The notes: a model not told the origin generated them from the sequence alone. Counted from the stretch's first letter, positions 22,637-37,500 are shown. The stretch: DNA of 64,000 bases from Diploscapter coronatus (GCA_964036155.1 OZ038422.1:26683201-26747200), one strand, 5' to 3'. Numbers and translations: made by a program.

Positions 22637-23897
22637 ATGCACTGCCTTGCGTTGATTTTAGAAGCTATTCACTCCAAGTTCCAAGAAGAAATTAGAATAT
22701 TCTTTCGTCAATTTGAAGAAGATGAAGATTGGACTTTATTAGGCGAATTTTCAGAGGGTGGTATGATTTTTAAAATTTATTCTTATAATTTTGCTCTTTT
22801 CCAGATCTGCCTATAGGGTATCATATCCAAGTCGATAATTTCGCATTATTAGAATACGTAATATTCGATCTGAGGCTCGAATTAAATTCATCAAAGCATA
22901 GATATCAAGGTAGACTGCAATTGGAGGCGAAAGAAGACGTAATTTTCCTGAGTTTATTATTTTTACTATATATTACTACTATTTTAGGCCTATTTGAGAG
23001 GCATCACTGTGCTTTTCCTTGATGGAAACCCAGAGCAAATCCTGTTATTCACTGTTACTTTGAAGATGATGAAAATGGTGCCCGAAATAATGAAGGCTCA
23101 AGTGTCTGAATCGGAAATGCAAACTGAAATGAAAGAGCCTACAATAGTTTTGAATCAAAATATTCAGGTGAGATTTTGAAAAGTTTCATTTTATAGCAAG
23201 TTTTCTATCTTAGACTGACCCAATCGAGTTAGAGGGAGAGGCTATTAAATTGGAATGCCAGTCTATCGGCACTAACACTGAAGAAATTGTGGTTGAGCTA
23301 AAAGGTCTGGAAGGAATTATGCAAAATGTTGTCGAGAAGGCAATAAATGCACGAAGACCAGTTTTAAATAAGGGGGTCATTCACGAAATTGAAGATCCAA
23401 GTAAGATTCTGGGAGATTTCATGCATTCTTTATTCACAAATTTAGAACCTTCTACACCTAAGGATCAGGAATTAATTCAAGCGGATCTTCCTGAGGCTGA
23501 AAATTTAGACTCGAAATTAGGACACAATATTTATCCGAGATTAGAAAGAATTCGACAACTAGACGGACTGATTAAATCCAAGGAAGCTCAGTTTAGAAGA
23601 ATCCAGAGAGAAATCACTGAAGTCGAATTAAACACGAAGAAAAATGAGATTTTGAAGAAACGACAAGAAATAAGCAGCTCTCCGTCATCGTCAAATTCGA
23701 CGTTGGATTCTGGATCCTCGACATCGAGAGATTCAGAAGACAGCACGTCAACTACAGAAGAAGACTCAACGTCATCTTCATCAAATGGCATCCCAGAAGA
23801 GCCAAACCTATCCCCGACTAGCAACTATCTCTCAAACTTGAAGAAGACTATCATGTTAGAAAAAGAAAAGCGCCAGAAACTTCTCGAAAATCTCTGA
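22637..23897 (+). CDS. Unrecognised acidic coiled-coil protein
   Basis: Four exons (22637-22760, 22805-22938, 22988-23167, 23214-23897) join in phase to 373 residues. The N-terminal ~130 residues look like a compact alpha/beta fold (DWTLLGEF, GYHIQVDN, ALLEYVIFDLRLEL, GITVLFLDGNPEQ). The middle has two near-repeats, EMQTEMKEP and CQSIGTNTEE. The rest is helical and charged, with a coiled coil (RLERIRQLDGLIKSKEAQF) and a Ser/Thr/Glu-rich low-complexity segment before a final basic helix. I do not recognise a family. A poly(A) signal overlaps 23903-23908, and the gene converges on the ornithine aminotransferase stop at 24003. Confidence 0.75.
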
Positions 23898-24002
23898 TTT
23901 AAATAAATTTATTGATTTTTGAAGACTGATTTAAAATGCGTACACAGTAGCGAGACTGAATGGATACAGACACTATTTTTCCGTTTTTCTCAGATCATAA
24001 GT

Positions 24003-26892
24003 TTATTTCTTCTCACTTGCCACTTCTTCAATTGTCCGTACAATAATGTCTGCTGCTTCTTCCACCTAAATTAAAAATATCGTAATATTAGTTTTTAGAT
24101 AAAATTTGAAATGTACAACCTATAAAATCAATAGAGAAAAGAAAGGTTTTCCTAACCCTCCTAACTTTGTACGCTATTTCATTAGGCTGTTAAATGGCAA
24201 ATTTAGAGCAAATCGTCAGTTTTAAAAGTAATTACAAATATCATTACAAGCAAAATAATGTCATGCTTAAAAGAAATGATCCTTCTCTGGTAGTGCCTAT
24301 GTTTTTAATGTAAATATATACGATTGTGCTATTCTTCAAAGTTATCAAAAAGTCGATAGTTGATAAACTCCGCCCACCTGTTGTTTGTTGATGCAAAGGG
24401 GTGGGGCGAATCGAATGATGTCACCGTGCGTGTTCTTCGCCAGCAGACCGTTCTCTTTCAACCGCAGGCACACTTCCCAGGCGTCGAATTCTGCAAAGGA
24501 TTCATATATCCATTTTTTATCTTTATCAGATTATCTCCTTACTCTTATCAATGACAATCGCACAGAAGAGTCCCTTTCCTCTAACGGTGCTCACGATATC
24601 TTTGGGCAACTGAATTTAAATTCGTTACTTTTTATAAACTCCGATTTAAGTCGAAATTCGTTCTAAATTAGATTAGATACCTGCCTCAAAATATGTCATA
24701 AATTATGGTTATTTTAACTCAGATTTATATCTATATTGTCTATGAAATATGTACCTGTCTCAATTTAGCCATTAGAAGATCGCCCATTTTAGCGCTGTTC
24801 TCGACAAGTCTTTCCTCTTGGAGAATCTCCAGCGCAGTGACAGCCAATTTAGCAGCCAAAGGATTTCCTCCGTAGGTTGATCCGTGCTGACCGGGCTTGA
24901 TGTTCATCATGATCTGGTCGTCGCATAGCACTGCTGATACCTGAAACAAATAAGTTTTCTTAAAATATTATAGAAAAATAAAATTATTATTCGATTTGAA
25001 AGTTCTGGTAAATAAAATATGTAGATGCCCTTCGCTAAAAAGTATTGCACATGTTAAGTGCATAGATAAAGCTCAAATTTTAATCTTTAAATAAATGGAA
25101 CTGAATTTTATTTATGTTCAGACAAAGTATTCAACATGTCCAATGTAAGTGAAAACAATATACCGGATACATTCCTCCAGACAGAGCCTTGCCCAACACG
25201 ACCATATCTGGCCGGATGCTCTCGTGATAGTGCGCCAATAGTCTAGAAATAATATGCTTATTTTTTTTTTTTAATTTTTGCAAAAATGTTCAATCTTACT
25301 TTCCCGTGCGTCCAAGACCAGTTTGCACTTCGTCAGTGATAAACAGAACATTATGCTTCTTGCAGATTTCAGAGACACCCTAAAATAGGAGATATGGGGG
25401 TATTATAAATTAAAAAAGTAGAAAATCACCTTCAAATAACCCGCATCCGGAACGACAACGCCCGCTTCTCCTTGGATTGGTTCGACCATAAAAGCAGCAA
25501 CATTTGGGTCAGAGACGGCGTTCTACAAGATTTAAATTAGGCTCACTGTAGTTCCTACCCTTTTTCTGAAAAATAGTAGGGGAAAAGAAAAAAGAGAGCG
25601 AGAACTACAATAAGCCTTCCAATCCTTATTGCATATTCACAAAAACCCTACTTCCACAGCCTGCAGATTGTTGTATGGAATTTTGACGAATCCAGGGACA
25701 AATGGGCCAAATCGACTGTAGGAATCGGGATCGGTCGAAGCTGAGATGGCGGCGATAGATCGGCCCCAGAAATTTTCATTCGCGAACACGACCTGCAATT
25801 TTAATTTAGGTAAAAATCTAACTGTAAGGGTAATCTTGGAATATTATCATATTCATTTTCGAACAGAAATTTGACGGCATTTATGACGATACTTCCAAAT
25901 AAGAAAATCTAGGTGAAGTCCAACCTTAGCCTCGTTGTCCTTGACGCCCTTCACATCGTAGGCCCATCGCCTGGCCAATTTCACCGCTGATTCGCAGGCT
26001 TCCACTCCTGAAGATTAAACTATTTTACAACAAGCTAATCTATGCAATACCGCGTGATCTAATGGACATGATCTTTCTTTTTCTACTTTGAAAGGGAAAA
26101 GAAGAGAGGAAGCTAGAAAGATGAAAGAAGAGAAAGAATAGACTTCACCCATAAAACTATGCAGTCCTCATAAATTGTATTTAGCTTGAGGCCATGATAT
26201 TCATGCTATCGAAAATTACAAGACAACGAAACCATAGGAATTGACTAAAGTTAGGATAGGAAAATGTATTATAACTTTTCATCGATATATCAATCTGTAT
26301 GTTATAATTTTCAGATTGTTAGATATTAGATAATCCACACCTGTATTCATAGGCAGAACCTTGTCGTATTTGAAAAGGTCTGTGATGTACTCCTCGAACT
26401 CTCCCAAAACGTCATTGTAGAAGGCTCGGGAAGTCAGAGTCAGTCTTTCCGCCTGCTGCTTCATCACTTCGATCAGCTTCGGATGGCAGTGGCCTTGATT
26501 CACAGCTGAAGAATTGCATATTTTCTTTAAATATTGCTATTTTACGGCAATTTGTATATGACATGATGAGATAACCATTCTTTCATGCATGATTCAGCTA
26601 AGTATAGCTCAAATCATCAGAAAATTCATAAATTGCCAAATTTACCTACCTGAATACGCAGCCAAGAAATCGTAGTACTTCTTGCCCTCCACGTCCCAGA
26701 CAAACACGCCTAAAACAGGGAAATTAAGACTTTCAGGAATTTTGGCTGATACTTACCCTTTCCCTTGGTTAGAGCGACAGGCAGCGGTTTGTAGTTGTGA
26801 CAGCCGTATTTTTTCTCCCGGTCGAAGATTTCCTGACTTGCCAGAGCTTGTTGGGCAGCACGGGGCAGGCGAGAGCGCGCAGAGGAGAGCAT
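24003..26892 (-). CDS. oatr-1: Ornithine aminotransferase, mitochondrial
   Basis: Twelve exons (26757-26892, 26650-26709, 26341-26505, 25925-26007, 25652-25792, 25430-25522, 25300-25379, 25164-25242, 24755-24940, 24543-24609, 24378-24490, 24003-24065) give 421 residues, close to the ~440 of human OAT. The Arg/Ser/Ala-rich N-terminus suits a mitochondrial presequence. Conserved blocks include [25 protein letters not shown]-type [31 protein letters not shown], the PLP-lysine block [12 protein letters not shown], and [11 protein letters not shown]. The enzyme is PLP-dependent and moves the delta-amino group of ornithine to 2-oxoglutarate, giving glutamate semialdehyde (arginine-proline interconversion). 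All donors are GT and all acceptors AG. Confidence 0.95.
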
Positions 26893-28579
26893 GGTTAACT
26901 AAATTCCACATGTGTTTCTCACTGTAAATCACACTCAGTTTAAACCTCACCCATTTACAAATCTCATTCAGTTCTACATAGTTTTTTTGCTAATATTGAG
27001 TGAAATTTAAAACAAGTGAGGCTTACAGTGAGCTAAACTTTCTTGAATTTTGATCAGGTTTTCAAAGAGTTGATCATAAACACGCATTTTATAGGCGAGG
27101 GTTCGAGGGAAATGAGATGGATCTGTACTTTTTTGATTCAAGGATATGTAAATTTCTACGAAAAAGTGCAAGTATTCAAAAGTTTATGAAGCGTAGAGAA
27201 AAAGTCGAAAACAAGCGTTTTCAGAAAGAATAATATTGGAATGAACGATCTCTGAGTTATGGACATAAATAAGAGAAAATAAGATCTTCAAAGATTCGCT
27301 CTCACTCCCCTGCTTTCTCTCAGTCACCTTTATCCTCACGTGATAAGCCTGTTATATGACCCCTTTCTCTATTATCTTGCATATTTGGGCATTTAGTTTT
27401 GGATAGAAGAGAAAAGAGATGGAAAGATAATCTTTATTAGTCGTGAGAAAATAATAGCTTTCTTGAGATAAAAAGCAGATGTCAACTTGCAAAATTTCTT
27501 TAAACTTCAATTGAAATTATCGAAACCTTGAAGGGTAAAATCTAGTAGAGAAAAAATCAACACGATGATGCAAATTCTGCAGTGATAAGGTTATATCATA
27601 ACTACTGATAAATGATAACTTTTCTCTGATTGCCATAAATGGAATGCATCAAATCAATCTTCCGCTATCTTTCACTGATATGATGCAATTTTGTTAACTG
27701 ATAAAAAGGGGGAGGGGCTGACAATCTGACAATTTGACAGAATAACATAATGATTAGTCCAAATGTCACGTGACTATAAATCTTATGGAACAGTCTAGAA
27801 CTAACAACTCAGATAATGTAAGAAATGAGGAGAGGAGAAGAAAGACAACAGAGAACGAGAATGCGAGAATGATATAGTGCTAAATAAAGAAAAACATTTA
27901 CTCTTCTATCAATTTCAACGAAATTCAGTGAATTCAGAGAAATATAGATGTTTTAAACTTTTGAACTGGACAGATTTAATGATCAATCAACAGTTTTAGC
28001 AAACAAGTGACTTTTAGAAAACACACCATTATATTTGAAGCTAAGACTAATAAAATTGTAATGGAATGATCTAGAAACGTGACTTAAATAGGAATAAAAC
28101 TAATTGATAAGGAATGAATGCTGATATTAAATTTTTGAACCGAAAGACAGACCAATCTTCATTCGTTTTATAGTCTGAAATTCGAAAAGAATGAGTTTAA
28201 AATAAATAGAGAACTTTCAAGCTGAACACAGGAAAGTTAGACAATTTGGAAAGAAAGCACGTGGAGAAAATCGAGCAAATGTCAGGAAGAAGAAAGATTG
28301 CGAGCAGAAGAGTTATGACGTCAAAAGTCGGAATGGATATCCGAAATCCCAGTGGGATATTTAAAGTCTTCATTCATTTTTGTTTATTACGCAATTTTTC
28401 AAAATCACATGTAATTTCTCGGAATTTTCGTATTTTTCTTTATTTTTTCCTCTGATAAGAATCAATGCTATCGATTGTCTATGACCTGGGAAAGAGAAAA
28501 TACATTAGGAGAAATGGCAGAATTCACGCTATTCTTCTTGACATATCAGTGGTTATTTTTTCTGAAAAACTATTGAACT
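26893..28579. other. Intergenic spacer between divergent genes
   Basis: It separates the divergently transcribed ornithine aminotransferase and ACMSD genes and presumably holds both promoters. The sequence is A-rich on the plus strand with many GATAA/TTATC words near 27420-27720. No additional exon chain was recognised. Confidence 0.4.
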
Positions 28580-31500
28580 ATGCCTAAGATTTGCGAATTC
28601 GTGCCAGGTAATATTTTTCCGGAAATCCCAGATTTAAGATTTCATATATCTCGAATCTTCTTCTTTTTACGAAATTCAATTTCCTTATACGATTTGACCG
28701 ACAACAATTTGGTTCATTTTCTCGTAGAAATAGAAAAGTTATTTATAAATTTTCGACAAAGTTCACACATCTTTCCGATGGAATTGGCTAAGTTTTCCCT
28801 CCGAGATGAAATTTGAAAAATTGCAGGAAGTCAGAGACGAAAAATCGACGTGCACGCGCATGTGCTGCCGAGAGAAATTCCAGATTTCGAAAAGGTAGGA
28901 AAAATCTCATGAAATCATCAAAAAACTGCTTATTTAGAAGTTTGGATATGGCGGTTTTGTTAGATTAGATCATAAAGAGGATGGATCAACCCATATGATT
29001 AAGGATGGAAAATTGTTTAGGTAAATTGAAGTTAAGTAACTTAGAAATTAGTCTGCTTTAGAGTAGTAGAACCGAATTGTTTCGACACTGCAACGAGGAT
29101 CCAAGAAATGGACAAAGCTTGTGTCCAAGTCCAATGCATCAGTACCGTGCCTGTCATGTTCAATTATGCAGTCAGTAATTCTTTCAAATTTCTTTTTGCC
29201 TGAAAATAGCTGATTTTAAAAATTCCTGCTTTAACCCTTCAAAATTCGCTTCCCTTTTTGATTGTTTTCCCCAAACAAGTTTGCCTCTGGGAAATGCTAT
29301 AACTGAATTTGGAATCGCGCGGCGAAGAAAAAATCGACGACGAATAATAAAATACGTACAACCACGTGCAGAAATACACGTAAATGACGCGACTTTTTGG
29401 GCTACAGTAGGACAGAATTAGAAATTTGTAAAATTCATACTGTAGTAAAATAGCAATGAATCTAACCCTTGTAATAGTTTAACTACGACTTTTTTTTTTC
29501 TTTTTAAATTTTACTCAATGTCATAAATTTAGGCCAAGCCAGAGCACACGGAGGAAATAGCGAGATTTGTGAATGACGACCTATTTTCGATCTGTAAAAG
29601 TCATCCGGATAGACTAATTCCACTAGGCACTCTCCCCATGAACGATATAAGAAGGGCTGTGGAGGTAAAATTTCAATTTATTTAAATTTAAACAATTTAT
29701 TAGACTCTATAAGTGATTTGAACTTATAATTTTGAGCATAATTTTATAGAAAGAACAATTTTACGTTGTTTTGGGAAATATATTATTTCTAAGATCACAA
29801 ATTATTAAGGCAGTGCTAGATCTAGATTTGGAAATTGAACATCTTAAGAGAGGTATCGAAATTGTGGTCGGTAGTTAGAAATACCCGTATTTAGAAAGAG
29901 AAAAAGTGAAAATACCTGCATTTTAGCTTAGAAAGTGAAATATTTAAGTTGAAAATTTTAATTTGATCCTTCTTTCAACGGTTCATCAGAAGCATTGCTT
30001 GCCACAGCTAGATAATACCACCAATAGATTATGTTGAATATACTGAAGATCAGCTTTGCTTCTAAATATATTGGATTGAAAAATCAAACCTGAATAGAAA
30101 TGGAAACAATATCACTGATAACATGTCGATTCTCTTGGATAGTTGCTCTCTATAGGCCTTCCTGAAATATTCATTTTCACAAACAATTTAAATTTATGCT
30201 AGATTTCTACGGCAAATTCTAAGGTAAAAGCATATTTTTTGGAAGATTAAAATTTGAATGAGTATTGTTCTGATCATTGGATAAAAATATTGCACCAGCA
30301 AAAGATTCACTACTTTTAGTTTCCCGAAAAAATATACTTGAGCTAATTTCACTAGTTTAAACAACCACCTGCTGATATATTCTCTTTCTTTTCTGGCTTG
30401 TTGTTGTTGTTGGACTTGAATTGCAGCGTAAGATGAATGTGCAGAGTGATTGTGAGTGTTTTCATTCGAGGAAGGCAATGGGTCGTATCCATCGGATGAA
30501 GTCATATTCACTGCAGTGTCTAAGGGCTCACACGAGCATCTAGAAAATAGCATTTCCCAGTGAATATCAGCTTTTCTAGTTTGAAAACTATGCTCTATCA
30601 CTCATTTGAGCAAATCTTTATCAGCAAATATGAAGATAAACTTTTTCTCCGATGAAAATCAAACTTTATCACTCATTTTTGAGAGTATCCTATCATTAAC
30701 TAGAAAGATCAGCTCCTAATCACTCAATTCGAAGAAATTTTTCATTAAAGTTACTCACCTCGCTGTAAATCTGGACATAACATTAGCGATACTTCCATTC
30801 AATCCGAACCCAGGCGGAATATAGCCGTAGTCGTTCTCTCTGATTGATGTTAACAAAGCTGCTTCTTCCTCAGATTGAGTTTTATTCTTCCTGAAACTTA
30901 GATTTAGCTAATTTTATTCTGATATCAGAAAATTTTATACTATTCTTTCTAGACTTAAATTTATCCCTGATTTAATTGATTTTTGATTTGATATCAGATA
31001 TGGCTTGAATAATTCACGTTAAGTCGCTTAAAAATTCCCGAATTGTTTTTTTCGCCTAAGAAAATGTAATTTGAAATTCCACGCTTCCGAGGGTTAATTC
31101 GTTATTTCGAAAGGGAGATTTTTCTCGTCTTTCAGTTTGACAAATGAATGATTCCTGAATGAAAGAATGAAGGCAGCAAAACGAGGAGAATATTCAATAG
31201 CACCATGAATACGAAGCACTCACGAAAAATCACGTCATAGTTTTTTAACACGGAAAATGTTACTGCTCGCTAATAAAAGTAGTAAGAAAACCTGGTATTC
31301 AATTACGTCTTACTCTTATTAATTTCTAAAATCTTACCTATGAAACAAGTTCGGAGTACTATTCGCTGTGGGCACCGAAGAGGTCGGTTTCAAATTAGAA
31401 TGCGATACAGCGTTTGCGGTTGGGGGCGTTGCTTGTTCTAAAAAGTAGCATAATTAGTTTTTCAAGAGGGAAAATATTTTAACCTGGCGGATGTTCATCT

Positions 31501-34500
31501 TCTCTCGACAAATACCCGATCCAAGCCAACTCGAGTAAGGAGCAAAAGACGAATGTCATGCAGGATAGCATCCAGACGTCTAAAGATTTCTTTTTCAAAT
31601 CCAGGGATATTCGAAATATCTTACCAATAGCTTTAACGTAGCTGACTCTAGGCAAGTTTCGAATGATATTTCCGAACTGGAATGTCATCGCCAGTAAAGA
31701 ATTAACTCCCAACATAGTTCTTGCAGGAATGGCTTTAGCTCCTAGCGCAAATGATATCCAAGCTGAAATTAGACAATAAATAAGAATTAGTACGATAAAT
31801 ACCTAATAAAATGCCCGATAGATTTAAATGAGCTATTTTTTTTAATAAACTCTTATCGTATTACTTTTACAAGATAGGCATTTGTCCCCTTATTGATTTT
31901 CTAACATTGCGTCACATTAGATTATTCCCTCTTACTTTGCTCTTCTTTCAATTAGTCTTCTTATTCATCATAACACCTTAGCTTCTTCATTCATGGCTCT
32001 CCTCTTTTCCCATAATCTATTATTCCTAACCATCGATCACTTCCTCATTGCACCTTTTTTTATAAACACTCCTCGGCTCTGTTCAGATAAAGCCCCAACA
32101 CATCGCCCAACTATAACCTTACTCCTCCTTCTACCCTAGGCCTATTCACTATGTAATTGTGCAATAAACACCTTTGTAGGTTCTAAACTAGTTAGTTTTT
32201 AGCTTATGCACTTATGCACGTCCCACTTCTATAATACATACGCGGCCTATCATGCATTTACTTTTTTTTTTATTAATTATCCTAAAAATATCCTTTCTTT
32301 TTAAATCTTGAGATTTCTCTAAGTTTTCGTGCTTTCCTCTTAGATTTTCATGCATCCCTGGGAAAAACTTGGAATAAGATTCGCACTTATTCATTTTTAA
32401 AACAGAAAACTACCGCAGCCGACGAGTTGAGTCTATTTTTCTTTTCCCTCTCTTCAGATTTTCAACTCTCTCGTTTTCCTTCTCCAAAATCGAAGACGTG
32501 CCTTGCAGTTTTCATGTTCTCAAAAAATAGAGACTAAGAAAAGAGTTAGAGACGAAAATCGGTTAACTTCTTTCTTCTTCTTCTCTAATAAATAATTCAC
32601 TTTTGCACAACAAATTTGGCTTATTTCCTTCTGCGGAAAAATAATTTACACAATTATTTTCACAGGCAGAAAATCATCAATTTTCAACTAAATCTACTTC
32701 CATTTTGGGGGTGAGGCTCATTGAAAATACGAAGATAGAAAAACTGAAGGATAAAGCAGAGCCCATGAAATATGCAGAGGGATCTCGGAAATGGGCTTGA
32801 AATCAATGCGAGAGTGTCCTCTTTAGTGCGCTAATACTTTAGGCGCTTAAATCTGAGAACTTAGAGCAAATAGGTGATTAATAGAAGTAAAATGACAAAA
32901 TCTACTAAAATACCTCATTAGTTATGCCTAAATGTTTTCATTAATAATCGGGAAATACTCACATATACAAATTGTTAGATATGTCGGTAGATAGGCCTGT
33001 AGAATGTACCATCCGGCTTTTCGTCGAAAATGAAAGTCCATACTCAGCTCGTGCCAGTTGCCGGCTGGATAGGGCTAAATCTAATTGATTAAAAATGATT
33101 TTTTTTTAATATCTCAAACCTCAACAGTTCGTTTATTAGATATGTTAGTTAGTACATAATCAGCCAATTCGATCTTTTTCTGCATTTTATCGACCCCTAT
33201 CGCGCTCCAGTCCATTTCCACTTCGTCCGTATTATAGCTAAAGTGTACTTTGAGTTAAAAAAAGTTTGAAAATTATACAACTACAGAAAACTTGAAAATT
33301 CAGTTTGCAAAATGACAGCATTTCACTACACAATTTAGCACGCTATTTCGCCAAGTTAAAAAAATTGCAAGATTTTCGAATATCCGAAAAAAATTCATTA
33401 TCAATAAGGAAGTACTTAGGACTTACTTGAAAGACTCAAACACCAACGTGCATGTCACATTGTCAAATGGGAATCTGCAATATTATTTCTTTTTTTTTCT
33501 TTTTAAGGAAACATTCTTATTTCAGTCGGAATGATTTATGAGTTTTCCTTGTTTTTTCTTTCTCTTCTTTACTACAATACATTCTTTTGTTTTGTCTGAG
33601 CCGCTCATAAATTACAAAGTTACGACTGAATTGTCTTTCGGGGAGGTGATTTTTTTTGGAAGACCAAAGTTTTGTGGCTTACTTTTGCAAATCCATTCGA
33701 CAGGGCCCTTGCAGTTTCAGACGGTAATTCGTCCAAACTGAAATTTTTGCTTATACTTTTTACTTTGAGGATTTTTTGCTTATGTGACTGGCATCATTTC
33801 CAAATCAGCCATATATCTCTGTCTGCCCCTGGGGATTCAAGCTTCTCATCAATATAGACTAAAATGCTTCGCTTTTTACACTATCGCCCTCACGCAAATA
33901 CGAGTCGAAAGTGAAATATGTTCCATTCGCAATAGATTCTGCCTCACCGCAAGTTTAGAGGGAACTTTTCCAAAAATGGAAATGAGGAAGAAGAAGCTCT
34001 GCAGAGCACGTGAAATGCCACGCCCACTTTAACGTCTTTCGGAAATCAAATAAGCGCCCGAAATCCTGAGAAATAGTCTGCATTTTAGCGGGAGATCAGA
34101 GAAAAAGAAAAGCCTTTGTCCCCAATATGAAATTCGCACAAATCACAGAATACAGATGTTGTGTTTGGGTAAAATTATTTCTGCCAGCCAGTTTCTGACC
34201 TCTATCTTTTAATATGGGAAAAGGGATTGTCTCATTAGAATTCTATAGAGAAGAACTAGCCTAGGGATAGAATTACGTGAAAATCAGCTTTTAGACTAGG
34301 GGAAATTAGCGGTTGACTCGAAAAGACTAATTATTTTGGGCAATTCTCCGACTTCTTACGAAGTCTATCCTTAAAACGTCATTTCTCCAGTCGTGCAGCA
34401 ACAAAAAGCATATGCAAAGGCTCATTTTTGAAGAAGAAACCCATTGGATAATGACTAGCAACGAGATTTCAGCAACCCATATCCTTCACGTAAAGACGAA

Positions 34501-37500
34501 AACTTTCGACATCTTTTAAAATAGGATTTGCATTTTAGGCGTAAAAATATAACAAAGTATCGGATTTGTTGCGAATGCTCATTTTATCGTGAAAGACTTT
34601 TTGAAAAAGGCTCACTTTAGTCGTAAAAAATTCGAAACCAGACCTGTTCCGTTGGCATAAATCATGAGGAAGATGTTGAGAAACGGACTCTTGTGAATCA
34701 CTGCGGTCTTCGAGTTGATGAAACACCTAAAAAAGCGTGAAGATCAGTTCTTAGCGCATAATTTAGGAATTGAAAATCATAGAAAATTCACTTGATTTTT
34801 GACACGAAACCTTTTCTTCAAATTTTAGTGACACCTCAAAAAAGATTTAAGATAAGTTTTTTAATGCTTAATTTTTGGGCCTAATTATGAACTTAAATCG
34901 TTTTAACCCATTCACATTTGCACATTTCTCCACCTTAAAAAGATCCATCATTATAGTTGAGTAAAGTTTATGGATAAATGAAAATCAGCATTTCTATCAT
35001 TAGTGTATGCCTAAATTTGTGAGATGCTTACGAATTGGGCGTCCATAATTTCTCGAGGATCTTGGACTTCAAAGACATATTATATTTGCATGGATTCATA
35101 TACGCATATTCCAGCGCGGGATCGAGCCATTGTTCGGATATGTAGATGTCCAACTAAAAATACAAGTTAAAATATATATATATATATTCAAGCGAAAAAT
35201 ACCGTAAAATCACTAGTGATATCGGATATTGTAGTGATCTCCTGAACCCAAACCTCAACGGTTACTGAGACCTAAAATTTAAAGGAGTTTTTGAAATTAA
35301 AAACAAATTCCAACCTTTCCTCCAGGTATTTTATCACGGTTATACCCAGTTTTAATTTTATCGAGTATCTCTGTCTCATTAGCGCAATGTTTCGTCGATC
35401 TTTCAACCTGAGGATTAAGTTTGAACTTGAACATTTCTCTGAGCTCGAACCTTAGTCGAATTAATAATCGGTCGTAAAGCCCCGTGTTCATCCACTTCCC
35501 AATCGTAGTGCCGACTTAACCTTCGCAAATGGCGTGAGTTCCTTCGATATACCGCTTTTCTGCAAGTAAATTTGAATGGCTATAATTCGCTGTCCTGGTT
35601 TTGATACCGTCCTGAGCAAATTATCATGAGCGTGGAGAGCAATAGTAACAATTGAAGTAGGTTCATCGGATCTTACCTCGGATTACTGTAATTCTATTGA
35701 TTATTAAGGATTATAGAATATTATATCCGCCAAATCTGTCATTTAACGACGGAAGAATCTTTTCATCACCATTTTTGCACTATTTCTAGCAAGAAAAAGA
35801 AATAGCTAGATAAAAATGGAGAGAAAGAATTTTCTGCCGTAAAGGATCAGGACAGTGCGATGATATGTGAAATGTAAAATATCCTCTCTCGAAACGAGAT
35901 GGGACTAAAATTGATTCGTCTCTAGCTTAGGAAAACGAAGCAGCAGACGAAGACTAAGAAGAAGAGCTTTGTGAAAAGTGAAGCGGCCTTAGGGGGAAAA
36001 GGGGCGTGGCCGAGAGATAGCACATGAAAATGAGAGAGAAAGGGCAGAGAAAATAGAAAGAGAGTCCCAAAAGGGAAGGAAATATGCGAAAGGGGAAAGA
36101 ATGTGCTGAACTCTGTGAAGAGAGGCCATGGAAAAGCTTATCCACCGAGTTTTTATACCCATCTTATCATCTGTCAATGCGCGCCAAGGATGAAAGATGA
36201 ATGACCTCGGTTTGGACTGGGATTTATCCTAAATGGAAAAAATAAAGGATTTTGGGGTGACTACATCATTATGGCTGCACAATTTAAACAAGCTTATGAT
36301 ATGACTTTATAGAAACGCGATGTAACTTGGCAGAAATTTAGATTTGTCCAAATATTTGAAGAAAAAAAATTTAGGAGGTCCGACGATGCGTTGCTCTGGG
36401 CATGAAGGGTTTCGAAATTGGCTCTCACGTCGGAGAAAAAAGTCTCGACCATAAGGATTTCTGGCCTCTTTATAAGGTAAATTAACAAAAAAGATCTTAA
36501 AATATCATCGCTAAAATAGTTAGCAAAACTTGATGTTTTTGATATTCATCACTTTTTAACCACATATTTTATTCACTTTTGTTTACTACCTCTACTAATT
36601 ATTACTACAAATACCGTAATCCAGGAGTGCGAAAAACTTGGAGCCCTTTTATTTGTTCATCCTTGGGACATGGACTCTTGGAACGGCCGATTGAACAAGC
36701 ACTGGATGCCTTGGCTTGTCGGTAAGAGTTAAAAAGTACAGTAACTAAAAATTCTTGACTTATAAAAATCTAGGCATGCCCTCGGAAACTGCCCAGGCCA
36801 TATGCAGCGTGTTGATGGGGGATGTTCTGGTTGAATTCCCTAAGTTAAAGCTCTGCTTCGCACATGGTGGAGGTGCCTATCCAAGTATCGCTGGAAGAGT
36901 AAATCATGGATATAAAGTCCGAATCAAATCAGTTTTTATCGATTTTTTTTTCAAAATTTTAATTTAGGTCAGACCCGACTTATGCGCTACAGAATGCAAA
37001 GTTGCGCCAGCGCTTCTACAGAAGAATTTGTGGGTCGACTCTTTGGCGCACAACCCACAGGCTTTAGGACTGGTGGCTGATACCTTTGGAAAGGCAAGTT
37101 TAAAGTTCATAAACTTATAAGGAAAGTAGCACAATGTGTTTACAACGGATCCTGCTCAAAACGGGTATGAAAGCAAATTGGGGCATGCTGATCTGGATAA
37201 TCATGTTTGAAAACGCCAAAGGTCTCAAATAACTCCGCACCTTGAACTCAAAATTTTAATTGTTTATTTCACTGTACATTGGCAAATTTGAAAATTAGCG
37301 TACATTGTAGAGTGTTTAAGATGCATTATTGGTTGCAACAACAAAAGGAAATTCGGGGTTATTTGGGATCTTCAGCGTTTTTCAGCATGATTGTCTTTAA
37401 CAGTATTTTCAAATTGACTTACTAATTTTGAGACATGCTTTGTACACACTGTTTACATTCCTTGTTAGACAAAATTGTGATTCAGGACAGGATAGTATTA

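Noticed and set aside
28246..28455. Plus-strand open frame upstream of ACMSD
   Set aside because: No splice signals or homology; the ACMSD start at 28580 joins its next exon in phase without it.
33538..34032. Three overlapping plus-strand open frames within the ACMSD intron
   Set aside because: They lie opposite the channel gene introns and the Cys-loop exon 33683-33737; they are shadows or chance frames.
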